A program made the position numbers and the translations under genes. Below are positions 35,601 through 50,596 of a stretch of DNA of 64,000 nucleotides, in pieces (the first letter of the stretch is position 1; the number at the start of each line of letters is the position of its first letter). This DNA is from Nautilus pompilius. Taxonomy: Eukaryota; Mollusca; Cephalopoda; Nautilida; Nautilidae. The notes under the pieces were generated by a model, which saw nothing but the letters and a program-made list of their open reading frames with translations, was not told the origin of the DNA and did no database searches. Where the stretch lies: the NCBI GenBank assembly GCA_018389105.1, contig JACATO010000968.1, positions 398,501 through 462,500 on the forward strand. The letters are read 5' to 3'.

Positions 35601-36653
35601 AACGATTTAATACATTTGGCCCCAAAGCGAGACCTTGTATCCACCAAGAACATAATTCAATCCAAAGCTTGCGACTATAGCATGAAAAAACATTAGAAAA
35701 GTTCAAACGATCAGCTAAACGGATCATGCGGTGCGGCGTTCTATTATCATCTGGACAAATGGTCAGGGTGTTGCTTCATTGATTGTGAGCAACTTGTCTA
35801 TAAACAAAATAAAGGTGAAAGAAGTAATACACTGAGTTCGGGAGGCCAGCACGCTTAACAAACCCAGTGTTGCGTTCAGCGGAATCTGAGTAATAGCTCC
35901 ATTAACTGGTAGAAATATTTCGATGTTTAGCTTCATGTCGGTAGTTCAATAAATTTGGCTGATGCGATGATCGAAGAAGTCAATAATTAAAAGGTAACGG
36001 GCTGAAGAAAGCTCAGCTCACTCGTAAATCGACCACCTGCTGGCGTGCTGATATACTACTAATAAACTGGTGGGGAATGCCAGAAGTAGCATTCTGCTTT
36101 CTGTAAATAATCCATCACCGATTAATTTCAGTTCTTAATTATTTCTATTTATTTATTTGCTCTTTGGGTTACAAATTATTTTGTATTAAATCTGGTTTGC
36201 TTAATTCCTAAATATACATGCAATTATGAACACTGGCGTAACGGTGCGTGCCATTAATCGTATAATGGCATCGTCCATAACCAGAACATGGTATGGATGA
36301 ATGTAACCCCCACTAAAAGAAATTTTATCTTCAACTGAAAGCGATGTATTCTGATCCTCAGTTCAGAAAGTCAGCAGCAAACATTACCTGAAAAAGAAAC
36401 CACTGATTAAAGAATTTAATTAATACTTTTCATCTCATTAAGATTGTATCGATTACACTGGACAACAACCAATTTGCTACCGAGGTAAAAGTATGTGTCT
36501 CAGACTAATTCGAGTATGCTGTTTTCAAATCTGAAATCAGGATTAACCCATGAAAATCTAATGTTATATATTTTGTGTTCTTTTTAGTACTGTGTACACA
36601 CAGCAGGCGATGCGGGAGAACCACATGGTTGCCTGATTACATGTACAGACACG
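32641..36653. other. AT-rich stretch, no gene recognised
   Basis: About 4 kb with only chance frames (32,838-33,071; 33,494-33,727; 35,524-35,727). From about 36,420 to 36,650 it precedes the pseudogene and may belong to the same repeat. It has an intron-like TTTTTAG|TACTGTG at 36,582-36,595. Confidence 0.45.
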
Positions 36654-37330
36654 TGCTTCTTGTGCTTGTGGAATAGTCGAGATGATGTAAATCACTATAC
36701 GATCAAAGAACGGCCATCAAGAACAGACCGTACTCCAGGAAAATCCAATGGGCAATGTGTGTCATTGGTACGTCCGTAAAGAACATTTCTTCCACCACTG
36801 CATATAAAACTGGGCCTAATGAAGAGCTTTGTAAAGGCAATGAGTGTTGAAGGTGCGGGATTTCTTTATCTGAAAGAAAAATTTGGAGCGATTTTACCTG
36901 ATGCCAAGTTGAAGGCTGGAATGTTTGTCGAACTACAAATTCGTTATTTATTTTCCGATCCAGTCTTCCAATCGAGGCTTAACCCACTGGAGCTGGCTGC
37001 ATGAGAGGTTTTCAAACTGTAGTCCACAATTTCCTTGGGAACCACAAAAAAGACAACTATGCTGATTTGGTTCAAGACTTGATAAAAGCTTTTGAAGAAA
37101 TGGGTCGCTGATGTTACATTTTCTTCATTCATACTTGAATTGCTTCCCACCCAACTGGTGCTGTGAGCGATGAGCAGGCATGGTGAGAGGTTCCACCAAC
37201 AAAAAGGCAATGTAGACACGATATCAGGGGAGATTCAACTCCAAAATGACGGGAGGACTATTGTTGGTTTCTTCAGAGAGAAACCACTGCTACTCACAAG
37301 CGTAAAATCAAGTTCTTAAAGCATTTCTAA
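36654..37330 (+). pseudogene. Broken member of a widespread repeat-borne protein family (HGERFHQ family)
   Basis: The ordered blocks are those of a multi-copy uncharacterised protein family I know from arthropod, mollusc and cnidarian genomes. They are CFLCLWNSRDDVNHYT (36,654-36,701), FLPPLHIKLGLMKSFVKAM (36,788-36,844), LPDAKLKAGMFVELQIR, VHNFLGNHKKDNYADLVQ, GAVSDEQ then HGERFHQ, DYCWFLQRETTATHKRKIKF and a terminal stop at 37,328. The cysteine pair of the first block is present. Defects are a TAA before FLPP, TGA replacing the Trp codon after LELAA (near 37,003), a one-base shift just after, and a rearranged segment near 37,110-37,140. The family's biochemical role is not established to my knowledge. 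Its copy number suggests it travels with a transposon or is itself one. Confidence 0.8.
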
Positions 37331-38199
37331 ACAGTTAATGTATATTTTTCGCAACGTGTTTATGTTGTTCAATGAGTTTGAGCTTATGGATAACAATTGT
37401 TGTAGAATGTGTTTATATTGTGAAATAAATTTATTTTTCGTAATTTTGCGTCGTGCTTGATTTATTAATAAACGACGACTGAAAATGACATTTTTATGTA
37501 ACTACAAATTGACTGCTGGGTCAATTCTGACTCCAGGTTTGGAATCAACTGCTTGATTTGATAAAGAACACCTACATATTCCTCTCAGTAGCAGACGAAA
37601 AGTTATTTCTTGTTGTCCAGGGTTATTTACAAATGGATTTCCTTGGAGTGTTCTTTTCTTTATTTAAAGTTTCAGGTAAGCTGAAAATCAAATATAATCT
37701 TGCTATTTGTTTAACAAAAAAAAAAAAACATACTTCAGTGCACCTTATTTTTGATTTATTGACATAGATATAAAAATATGACATTCTTTATTTATCTGTT
37801 TCTGATATGTAGCAGCAGCGATTTAAAATATCAAATATATCCTAGTTTATTTCGCGGAATTTGAAGAAGGTTATAGTGGAAGCTTTTTCTTTTTTATAAA
37901 TGAAAAAGATTTTGAACGTATAAACATTTGTTTCTATTACCATAAATTAAAATTCTTTAGCAGAAGGATTATTTGCAGGTAATTCGTGTCAATAACAATA
38001 CAGATTCCTCTGAAAATGCACGAAATCAGACTGATAGGGTGATTGTTGGTTTCATTCTGGAATACCGCTAGCGCTCTCCAATTTCATTCTGCCTTGGGGA
38101 AAAAAAAATTCCTTGTAAAATCTAGCAAAAGCGCAGCATTCACTACTTCACCACAACTTAGACCAGACAACCTGATTCTGTACGTCAGGTGTCTGCTGA
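37331..38199. other. AT-rich stretch
   Basis: No gene recognised; the frame at 37,558-37,767 is likely chance. Confidence 0.5.
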
Positions 38200-38206
38200 T
38201 GAGAGA

Positions 38207-38272
<66 letters not shown>

Positions 38273-38348
38273 AGAGGAGAGAGAGAGATGACAGAGAGAG
38301 ATGAGAGAGAGAGAGAAGAGAGATGAGAGAGAGAGATGAGAGAGAGAA
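38200..38348. repeat. GA microsatellite with GATGA interruptions
   Basis: About 150 bp of (GA)n with AGAGATGAGAG and GATGACAGAG units in its right half. It is related in style to the CRE minisatellites but lacks the GTCATTA core. Confidence 0.95.
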
Positions 38349-39879
38349 TGGACAAGTGGTATTCCGCGTTTTCCTTATATTCTAATATCAAAGCTACGTT
38401 GTGTGAGTGAAATAATAGATCAGTTTTTTAAACGAAAATAAAAGTTTGCCATCGTTTCATCTTTAAACAGTTCGCAAAATATTTAATTAAAATAATAACA
38501 AATGAAGAAAAATCTCATTCTTATGTATTTACAAAGTTAAGGTTTTCTTTGTGCTCACTGCGGCTAACAAGAGCCGAACAAACAAGAGCTATTTCGGGCT
38601 GCCTAATAAGAAGTCGTGTTGCAAACCTTTATTGCATTTTTAAGTTACGGCCAATTAAAATAGAGTAAGAATTTGTCAATAGGTCTAGAAAGAATTACAG
38701 AAAGAGAAAGTACAGCCAGGACCCAAAGTTTTGCATCAACTTAGAAATAACAATAAACAAATTGGTTTTCGAATCATGTCTACACAGGTTAACACTCTAC
38801 TAATGGCAACTTCTAAGCGGCTGAATACTTTCGGTTGAGCCACTGGTCGTCATGATTTTTAAGGTATTTTCGGAAATCGTATAAATGCATTTTTTAATTG
38901 CCAAATTTTTTCAATTTTTGTCATTTGTATTAAGTCTGTTGAAAACTATCAAAATGGCGTCCATTCCAGTACGTTGGCATGCTATTCGTATAGAAATTCA
39001 GTAGGTTTAGTTAGACTTTATCAATAAAAATTAGACAAATCTATGGTAAAGCAAAACTATTGGCCATGACTGCAGGTGAAGCACACACGGAACAATGACT
39101 AGACAAAAACACTACCGTTACTTGCTCTGTACCAGGCGCGTTCAGTATAACAAAAAGAACGCACTGACTGGCATTTAATATCTTCCATATCATGTAATAA
39201 AGCTTGTTTTTGTTGTTTTTTACGGCAGAAATAAATAACAGATAAAGATGATATTTTTCAGCTATTAATTAGACAAAACTCTACACGCGAACCAGACGCG
39301 TAAACACACGACTCGTACACATCACGCACCTGCACGCAAATGCTTACACTTGCACAAACGCGGGCATATATGCATGTCATTTTAAGATTTATAGATCATT
39401 TATGTATGATAAAAATACAAAAGAAAAATGAAACGACAAATGGGAAATAAACCTTTCTTTGTGACGTCAGCTTTAAAAGAAGTATGCTAACATCTTGCAA
39501 ACGTTTCTTTGTCTGAAGCTCCAGTCGTTTTGATAGGAAGTCGATTATTTTATCTAACTATTCTAAGAAATAAAAAAATTTTAAAAATATTTTTCATATT
39601 TTTCGTTTCCCCATGTTAGAGTTGGTGATCAATAAAGATGAAAGTAGTGCAAAATGAGGCGTGGCTGTAATAAATATAGACACCAACGAGATCGGTAAAT
39701 CATGTTATCTCGAACCGATCCAAAATAATGCCAAGATCAAGGCGATTTTACAACCGTGATATGTAATGGACAAAAATCATCCTTACTTGCTCTTTCTTGA
39801 CGTATTAAATGCACAATACCAGCTGTGACGATCTGTAAATGACATTAAATATAAGATACATAAATAAATGTCATTCAAC
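38349..39879. other. Unannotated stretch
   Basis: Nothing recognised. Around 39,290-39,370 is a degenerate CA/CG-rich patch (ACACACGACTCGTACACATCACGCACC) that looks like an eroded CA repeat. Confidence 0.45.
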
Positions 39880-40150
39880 CGCTAAATTGGAGCTGCATCA
39901 TAAACTAGTGGCAGACTAATAAAGTTGAGTGCTGAAGTTCGAGTCCTGATAGCGACCGGTTCTGTTTAACGTACTCCCCCTAGCATGGCCTCTTATTACT
40001 CTTCTCCACTAACCTGTTGGTCGTGTTCCCTCTCCCATCGGGATTTTCGGTTCCCTCACCAGATCTATAAATAATGTGGCTTACCTCCTTAACCTGTTCC
40101 TTTTCACTTGATTTAGGAAGCGGCGACAAATAAGCAAATAAAAACTATGG
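39880..40150 (+). mobile_element. Candidate tRNA-derived SINE
   Basis: AGTGGCAGACTAATAAAG (from 39,908) resembles the D-arm/A-box half of a tRNA. GAAGTTCGAGTCCTG (39,934-39,948) contains a perfect B-box core GTTCGAGTC, followed by ATAGCGACC as an acceptor-like stretch. The spacing is short, as in a 5'-deleted tRNA head. About 190 bp of CT-richer body follows, ending with an A-rich AAATAAGCAAATAAAAAC near 40,127-40,144. No target duplication identified. Confidence 0.42.
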
Positions 40151-40807
40151 TCCTTACTTTCAATGGTGTGCCGATTTTAAACAACGTGACGAACGTGACT
40201 TTGATAATCCTCGGCATTAGCACAAATACTTGCGCAAGGTAGTAGTCCCTGGAATATATTAAGTATCTTTTATCAACAAACATATTTGAACAGCTGTGAA
40301 AAAAAAGAAATATTAATTAAAGGTAAGAAATTACCGCCGTTAATGAGAATATAGCGAGATTTTTTTTAAAAAATCTGTCACTTGGAGATAATTAAGGTTA
40401 ATCTATCTTTAATGAGTAGCATAAAATATAAGACTATTTATAGCTGTCATTTGCCTGGAACTAAATTCGAAATAAAGGTATATGCCACGGAAATTCCATA
40501 TAAAGATGCTTTTTTTCCTTTTTTATGGCAGTCGTTAAAAGATGCTGTAAAGATCAATTTTTGCATGGTTTAACGTTTATGATACTTCACCTGTAATCTA
40601 ATTGTGGTCCATAAGGAGTATTGTCGAAGAGAACACCTGTCAAAGGTTTTAATTGCTTACATCAAAGGCAAACGTTCTCAGAAGCCGAAGTAATTATAAT
40701 TCTTTAAGTGTAATTTATCTTGACTAATGCAGTGTTAAAGCTTTTGTTTACTTCCTGAGATTATTTAACTATTTATTTTTAAAAGAACTGTCTTTAATAC
40801 AAACAAT
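40151..40807. other. AT-rich stretch
   Basis: Nothing recognised. Confidence 0.5.
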
Positions 40808-40809
40808 AC

Positions 40810-41398
40810 AGTCGACCCCCGCGTAATCGCGGCCCCGGTTATTCGCGGAATTTTCCTTAGAACCTAACTAATAATTGTTCGTGGAAACCCCCACATATTC
40901 GCGGAATCACAAATATCTTCCGCGATTTTTTTATGGCTTTTATCGTGGGAATATATATTTTTTCACCCCTTTTAACGCTAAATTACTAATAACAATATAA
41001 TTTACTAATTTTGTAATATAAATACTGTACTAACGTAAATTCAGCAAAATATCAATATAAAATAAAAGCTATTGGCTGGAGGTTTGAAAGTAGCCAATCC
41101 GAGAGCGGTGTTCATTTCTCCTTGCTGCTGATTGGATGCTGCCCACGAGGCGCTGTCTCAGGCAGATGCAGCCCAGCAGCCCCGCATCATCCCAGTTTAC
41201 CGCGTGTAGCTATCTCGAGTGTTTCTCTGAGTGTTGTATTTTTTATTAAATTATTATTATATATTTACTTATATTTTTGAATTATATTTTACGTTATATT
41301 TTGACGTTTATAAGCATTTATTGGCATTTTTATGGACCGCGTCCAATATTCGCGGGTGCTCTAGGAAAGTAACCCCCGCGAATACCGGGGGACAATTG
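40810..41398. mobile_element. Tigger/pogo-type non-autonomous DNA transposon
   Basis: The left end CAGTCGACCCCCGCGTAATC and the right end (reverse-complemented CAATTGTCCCCCGGTATTC) are imperfect inverted repeats. They are followed on both sides by more CG-rich inverted sequence (GGTTATTCGCGG and ACCCGCGAATATT). TA flanks both sides (40,808-40,809; 41,399-41,400). The CCCCGCG-TATTCGCGG style is typical of Tigger/pogo elements. At 589 bp with no open frame longer than about 40 codons, it is a deletion derivative moved in trans by an autonomous relative. The interior has a GC-rich core (41,095-41,220) between AT-rich shoulders. Confidence 0.85.
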
Positions 41399-41400
41399 TA

Positions 41401-44142
41401 TTGCAAATAATACGTTAATTAAAGTGTATTTCTTCACTCCCCAACACAAATTATTACATTAACGAGGATATTTAGTACAAGGGCTCTACGAATAACAATA
41501 ACAAAAAAATGTTTAGTTGACTTCATCACGTTAGAAATGCATCTGTTCATAGAAACATAAAAAAGAACAGAAAGCATTTGTTTCCAGAAATAAGAAGATG
41601 AGGACATTACTGTATGCATTCAAATAAATGATTTTATATCTTTGCGAAAATTTTTTTTCTTAGCTCAATCTTTTTCTCGTTTTACAATTTTTAATTTCTT
41701 CTGTAAAGGCCAAAAATTCAAATTAATTTAAAAAAAAATGTAAATTATGGATATTTGTTTTTTTTTTGCTGCTCGGTCGTTTTATTTATTGATGGTTCAC
41801 TTCACATTAATTAAAAGTCCTTTCTTTTTCTTTACTTTATCATAAAAAGTACGCAAAATAAAATAGTATCAAGCAAGAAACAAAATTTTCTCGAAATTGT
41901 TCTCTAAAAAATTACATCTGCTATACAACGTCTGTTCCATTGAGACAATTTTCAGGAGTTTCAGATCTTATTCAGTTGTCTCTAAGTAACATGTAATTTT
42001 ATAGAATCTGGCATCAGGCTTAATGTAGACAGATTAAAGGACACTACTCTTTTAGGCTGAGTTCTTGTTGCGATTGTCTCAGCTGAGACGCAAATAACTG
42101 TAATTTAACCGGTAAAAAAATTTCTTTTTTATTTTGTCCAGAAGTCTTTTGTTTACCAGTCTGCTTAGTCTGGTGTTAACCATCTGTTCCAAATGGCCTT
42201 TTGGTTCCTTGACAGAGAAACGGTGATTTTGTTTGGCAAAGCGAAGCAATACCCTATCTTCCCACACCCTCTTATGTTGCGGAAATAACATTTGTGAGAT
42301 AAATGATTCCGTGTTGCATCTAGTCTCTTCATCTTCTTGCAAGTTCTTATGCTCATGTATAGCTGCCTACTCATCCTACTCTTTGTTTACTCTGTTTTAT
42401 TCACCATTGATTTGGTACCTTATTTCGATTGAGCTTCGTTAAAAGCATGAGCGCTGCGCCGACAGCATGCAGCTTTTTTGTTTTTCAAATTGTATTCTCA
42501 ACAAAGCATCAATAATTATTTTATTATCACTTGTCCAGCGTTGCCAATTCTCTTCTGCCCAGAAAATACGCAATATATCGCACGTACTTACCACGCATGT
42601 AAATAATACAATGGCTAATTAGCTAAGGGACTGCAGTGCCAACTTGTTTTTTTCTTCTTCCATTTACGTTGTAAGTCCAACTGAAATGTTTGGTGGAATA
42701 GTATGGAATAGTAACAAAGATGACAACTATTATTGGCATGAGTAGACATAACTGCAATAATGTTTTTTTTTTTGGCAGAATAGACGATAATAAAAAGATG
42801 ATATTTAAATGCAAAGTGTTGATGACTTTCTCTAAATTCGATGAGGTTTCACAAATATCTTGTGTTTTTTTTTTGTTTTTTTTTCTAAAATTGAAACTTC
42901 TTATCTCGCGGACCTTACCGAGAATGGTTCGCGAGACATCGGAATTATATGATTTGTCGTTTTAATGAAGTAAAGTAAAAATAAAAAAAAAACGAAATAT
43001 AAACAAAACGCGATAACTTTGAAAAGACACCTCTGTTTCGCAGCTGGTGAACTATAAAACCGGGCGGCGTAAGCTGAAGTGGAGATCGTTCACATAAAGA
43101 AGATTTTTTTTTTCCTGCAAAAAAGAGGAAAGATACATTTTCTTAAAACTTTGGCGTTCTGTATTTTCTATGTAAAAAAAACAAAAAAAGCAAAGTGTGC
43201 TTCAATCTTTAATAGAAAACAATAATAAAGCGTCAAACTAGATACTCATCTTTTAGATGAGGACTTTCCAGAGCGAACATAAAATCCGGACTCGCTGACA
43301 AGTAATGAAATTGGCGTTGACCACTTTCGAATAAACAAACCATAGTTATACAGTTCTTAATATTTTTGTTACTTTTCTAAATCTGGTATCGGTTCTCTCA
43401 GCTTTCCTTTTGTTACTCTGTTTTCTGACAGCCATGATTTCTTCTTCGTAATACATACTTAACTATTTATATTAGCATTCTGCTGAGTGTTTTGCAGTTA
43501 TCTTTTATAATGAAAATTTAAGGAAGTTAAATAGTAATATTTTCATTTTATAAAAAAAAAATATTTATCTAACTTTTATTTATTAAATCTCAAAATCTGG
43601 AAAATTTTTTTCCATCCAAACTTTGGCCATCTCATTATTCTTGTGGAAATAAAACTCCTGTTGTTATTTGTCTGGTTTCTGAGAGCAAATTTCGCGATCC
43701 CCTGGCGACATAGCTTGTCGATATACCTCTCAGATTCTCGATAGTGATATCTTGTATTTTGATTACTTTTACACGTTTGGGATGTCTTCTCTTCATTGAT
43801 GAGATCAAAAGATCTTAAATGCCTCGATATTGATGTTTGTTCTTTGCTTTTTTTTGAGGCAACAATCTATGAATCAGGAAATCCGTCCAAGAATTTCAAC
43901 TACAAATCCGTTTTTTTTCCAGAAACTTCTGAATACGGAGGCTCATTCTTTTATAAAAATGTAGAATGCATCCATCTTTTGCTGACTGATCAGCTTTGGA
44001 ATTTCAATATGGATGATATCTATTGTACCTGAATATCATTATGTTAACACAGACGTTTCAAAAAACTGGGAATATTTCTGGTCGTTGTGAAATGGAAGAT
44101 AATCTGAAATTTTTGAATAAAACGTTTGCCATTAGTGAATAT
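41401..44142. other. Unannotated AT-rich stretch
   Basis: Several frames (42,079-42,342 minus; 42,720-42,965 plus; 43,796-44,032 plus) show no family character. One short transposase-like motif is listed separately at 43,591-43,665. Confidence 0.45.
43591..43665 (-). pseudogene. Possible Tc1/mariner transposase scrap
   Basis: The minus strand reads FYFHKNNEMAKVWMEKNFPDF. In many Tc1/mariner-group transposases the second catalytic block (F-Q-Q-D-x-A-P-A-H) is followed by a helix of the form K-M-V-Q-x-W-x-x-x-N-F-P-D-F. The helix matches, but the catalytic Asp and the following P-D-L-N-P block are absent. It could be chance. Confidence 0.25.
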
Positions 44143-46487
44143 CTGGTCACCAAACATTTTTCACAGTGGGCCGGATAACTGAAAGAATGACAAGCGCGGG
44201 CCGCATAATCATTCTGTTCAATACTTGCAAGCCAGAACGAAAGCTCTGGGAAAAAAGACGAAACACTAAGTTTAGCATTCCATGTTAATCATGGGCGAGT
44301 GGCGTGCAATGCACACTAAACAAAGACAACCAACATATTTATTTACTAAAAAGTTATCAAAGAAGGCGACGTTCGCAAAAATATAGTTACATCAGACCTA
44401 GTGTGCACATATCCGAATCTTACAAACTAAGCAGCAAAAAAGGTTAGTGAGATTTGTGAAACTGACGTTTGGCTTTCAAGATATCATCAATGTTTGGTTT
44501 GGAATTACTGCATCCAATCAAGAGAATTGCTTTCAAATGTTCATCAGTCAATCTCGTTCGATGTGTTGACTTCACATACTTAATTTTTGAAAATGTTTGC
44601 TCACAGACATAAGTTGTTCCAAACAATGATGCCATACCAGCGGCAAATTTCTTCAATTTCGGAAACTCAACATCAGGTAAGAAGCGGTAAAATTCAACAA
44701 GTTTTCCTTCTCTGTGCTTCTCTTTCAGCAAGTCATTTGCTTGCAAATCAATGAGCTCCAACTGTAGTTCAACTGGCACATCATCAAGGTTACAATCAAA
44801 CGGATTCTGGAACAGAAGAATGTCACTCTCAATTCTGTCGAGATCTGAAAATCTCTCGAAAAATGCTTCTTCAAGTCACGAATAATCTTTTTAGGAAAAT
44901 CGAGGTTGACATCTTCAGCAATTGTAGCGCAAAACTCTTTGAAACAGTGAAAAATGAGAGAAGTTTTCTTCCTTCCAGTTGTGCTTCAAACAATGACAGC
45001 TTTCTCCGAATCCTTTGATGATTCTGTAGAGATCACAGACGAGGTTATCCTTTCCCTGAAGTTTCAAGTTCAGTTCATTCATGTGGGATGTAATGTCGAA
45101 CCAAAAATGACAACTTTGACAGCCAGGTAGGATCTGACAGCTGTGGATCAGCTCTATCTTTTTCAGTGAGAAAAACATCTATTTCGTTTCGGAGCTTTAA
45201 AAACGAAACAGGACTTTACCGCAGCTGAGCCACCTCACTGCTGTGTGATAAGGCAAGTCACAGAAATCAGAATCAATTTCTTCAAGAAAAGCCTGGAACT
45301 GACGGTGATTGAGTGCATGTCCCCGAATGAAGTTCACAGCAGAAACGACTGGTTTCAGTACACAAGAAATATCCAAGTCTTTCCCACAGAGTGCTTGCTG
45401 ATGTATGATGCAGTGTATGAACAGAGCGCCCGGAATTTGCAAATCTTCCAACTGAGTCCTGATCTGCCCGACCAGACCCTTCCTCACTCCAGCCATGTTT
45501 TTTCCTCCATCAACTGCAACACCTCGAAGCTGATTCCACTGAAGGTTATAGTCTTGCAAAGTTTTCTGCACTTCCAAGAAAATGTCTTTTCCAGTTGTTG
45601 TTCCATGCATGCAGCAAACGGATGCCAACTCTTCCGTTATCTGAAAGTCCAAATTGACACCACGAATGAACACAAGAAGTTGTGACGTACTCGAGATCAG
45701 TAGACTCATCCAGCGCCAGAGAATACCACAACAAGTTCCTAGCTTTCTCGCGTATCTGTAGCACTATGTTCTCTCCAAGTTCTTCTGTTCTCCACACAAC
45801 TGAACTTGCCGAAAGGCTGATACTTCCAAACAAATCGGCTTTCTCAGGACACAAGTCATTTGCTGCTTCCATCATACACTCTTTGATGAAGTTTCCATCA
45901 GTAAACGGTTTTCCTCGCTCTGCCAACTTATGCACTATTTTGTAACTTGTACGAGTGACAGATTCATTTTCAGCAAACTTTCTCGTGAAGAGATTTCTTT
46001 GAGTTTCTAAACCACGTTTCATGACTCATATTTCTCAGAGCGTAACTTTCCAGAAAACTTTGAATATGTTGATAGATGTTTTGTTTCATAGTGACGCCGA
46101 AGATTGTACTCTTTCAAAACGGCAACACTTTCGCTGCATACCACGCAACTAGCTTCTGGTCCTTTGTTTCCACAAAGAAGTACTTTACTCCCCATTCTTC
46201 ATTGAAAACGCGACACTCGGCGTCCACTTTTCTTTTCTTAGTAGCCATAATAAAGGGTGAAGAAAACAGCCTAGAGACCAGCTCGATTAACACTTTGACC
46301 GGGGAATTTTTCTGAGCCTTCTTGCCCATGATGTGTCAATTATCCATGAAAAAATTTTAAAAATTTTATTTCACAACATCTCGTGTTCCATCCGTTTTAT
46401 CACGCAAATGCAAGTACCGTCGGCGGGCCTGATGAACTGACGTCGCGGGCCTGATCCAGCCCGCGGGCCGTAGTTTGGTGACCCCTG
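44143..46487 (-). mobile_element. hAT element, near full length (GTF2IRD2/ZBED-like)
   Basis: On the minus strand the element begins CAGGGGTCACCAAACTACGG (46,487 downward). Its other end (plus strand, from 44,143) reads CTGGTCACCAAAC, an eroded version of the same terminus. Both sub-terminal regions carry GCGGGCC-type motifs. The 2345-bp body contains a transposase gene of normal length (about 600 codons) interrupted by frameshifts. I could not match an 8-bp target duplication: ATCTAGAC follows the 5' end and no clear partner exists at the other. High coding conservation makes this one of the younger elements in the window. Confidence 0.9.
44444..46248 (-). pseudogene. hAT transposase with BED finger and C-terminal dimerisation domain, frameshifted
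   Basis: Starts MATKKRKVDAECRVFNEEW (ATG at 46,248). The BED-type zinc finger follows; its Cys pair lies in SCVVCSESVAV and its His pair in LRRHYETKH. A one-base deletion near 46,147-46,150 separates it from the start. The next frame (46,022-45,700) runs RNLFTRKFAENESVTRTS to SLALDESTD, the first catalytic Asp. A one-base loss near 45,698 shifts to LLVFIRGVNLDFQITEE and VAVDGGKNMAGV, the second catalytic Asp, through CGKVLFRF. Further shifts follow near 45,195 and 45,080, and more between 44,915 and 44,780. The last frame holds LQLELIDLQANDLL and the dimerisation region TTYVCEQTFSKIKYVKS with the catalytic Glu, ending at 44,444. All three acidic residues survive; at least five indels make it inactive. 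The closest named proteins are GTF2IRD2 and ZBED family, which derive from such transposases. Confidence 0.92.
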
Positions 46488-49750
<3,263 letters not shown>

Positions 49751-49878
49751 GCATTGTTCGTGCAAAAGAAAGGAGGCAAAAATGTCGCTGTCAAACGTAA
49801 TCTCCGTTGACTTGGCTACAGAAGAGGAGCAGCGCCTAAGAAACTCTTTCCGTTCAGTAAAACAATTTAAAACATTTG
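49751..49878 (+). CDS. Candidate 5' coding exon, unknown protein
   Basis: The acceptor-like CCTTTTGCAG ends at 49,750. A 31-nt leader then leads to ATG at 49,782 in a good context (GGCAAAAATGTCG). The frame reads MSLSNVISVDLATEEEQRL then RNSFRSVKQFKTF, and meets a donor-like TTTG|GTGAGAG at 49,879. The frame stays open without splicing to a stop at 50,028-50,030 (82 codons in total). The residue mix (acidic/basic, few AT-type residues) is protein-like. I cannot assign a family, and no neighbouring exon is identified. Chance remains quite possible. Confidence 0.27.
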
Positions 49879-50313
49879 GTGAGAGGACTTATCACGGACT
49901 CTCAAATAATGGCGGCGCCTACTCCAGTTTCGGCACATGGGTTCGGAGAAGTTCTAACGAAAAAAAAACCCTTCAATCTGCATACCTTCAGCCCGCAGCC
50001 GAGTGCGTGGATGGACGTGTCATGATGTAGGCCGCAATCTAGCGCGATGGAAAATAAATCAGAGTTAGCTTCGATTCTACCGAGTGTATTATTGATACCA
50101 TTCTATCAACAGGGCAAACTGAAATTTGAGCGGATTTTCTTCAGTAAACGTCGCACTGCACTTCATCTCCTTGTATGACCAATCTGGCTGCAAAAAACCA
50201 GTCGAGTGCCTGTGTGGTATCTTGATCGTTGGCTTAGCGCAACCAGTCATCATGGGAATAAAGTAACTTCTTGAGCGGATGGGAGAGAAACCTGTTCCGT
50301 GCGTGATACAAAA
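49879..50313. other. Unannotated stretch
   Basis: Nothing recognised beyond the possible continuation of the preceding frame. Confidence 0.5.
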
Positions 50314-50339
50314 ACTCTCTCTTCTCTCTCTCTTCTCCT

Positions 50340-50403
<64 letters not shown>

Positions 50404-50440
50404 CCATCTCTTCTCTCTCTCACATCTCCTCTCTCTCTCT

Positions 50441-50480
<40 letters not shown>

Positions 50481-50508
50481 CTCTCACTCTCCATCTCTCT
50501 CTCTCTCT

Positions 50509-50573
<65 letters not shown>

Positions 50574-50596
50574 GACACACACACACGCACACACAA
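50314..50596. repeat. CT-rich microsatellite compound with terminal CA run
   Basis: About 260 bp of (CT)n interrupted by TTCT, CACATCT and CACACACATCT units. It ends in a short (CA)n/GCACAC run from 50,574 to 50,596. Translations are artefactual Ser/Leu or Arg/Glu runs. Confidence 0.96.
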
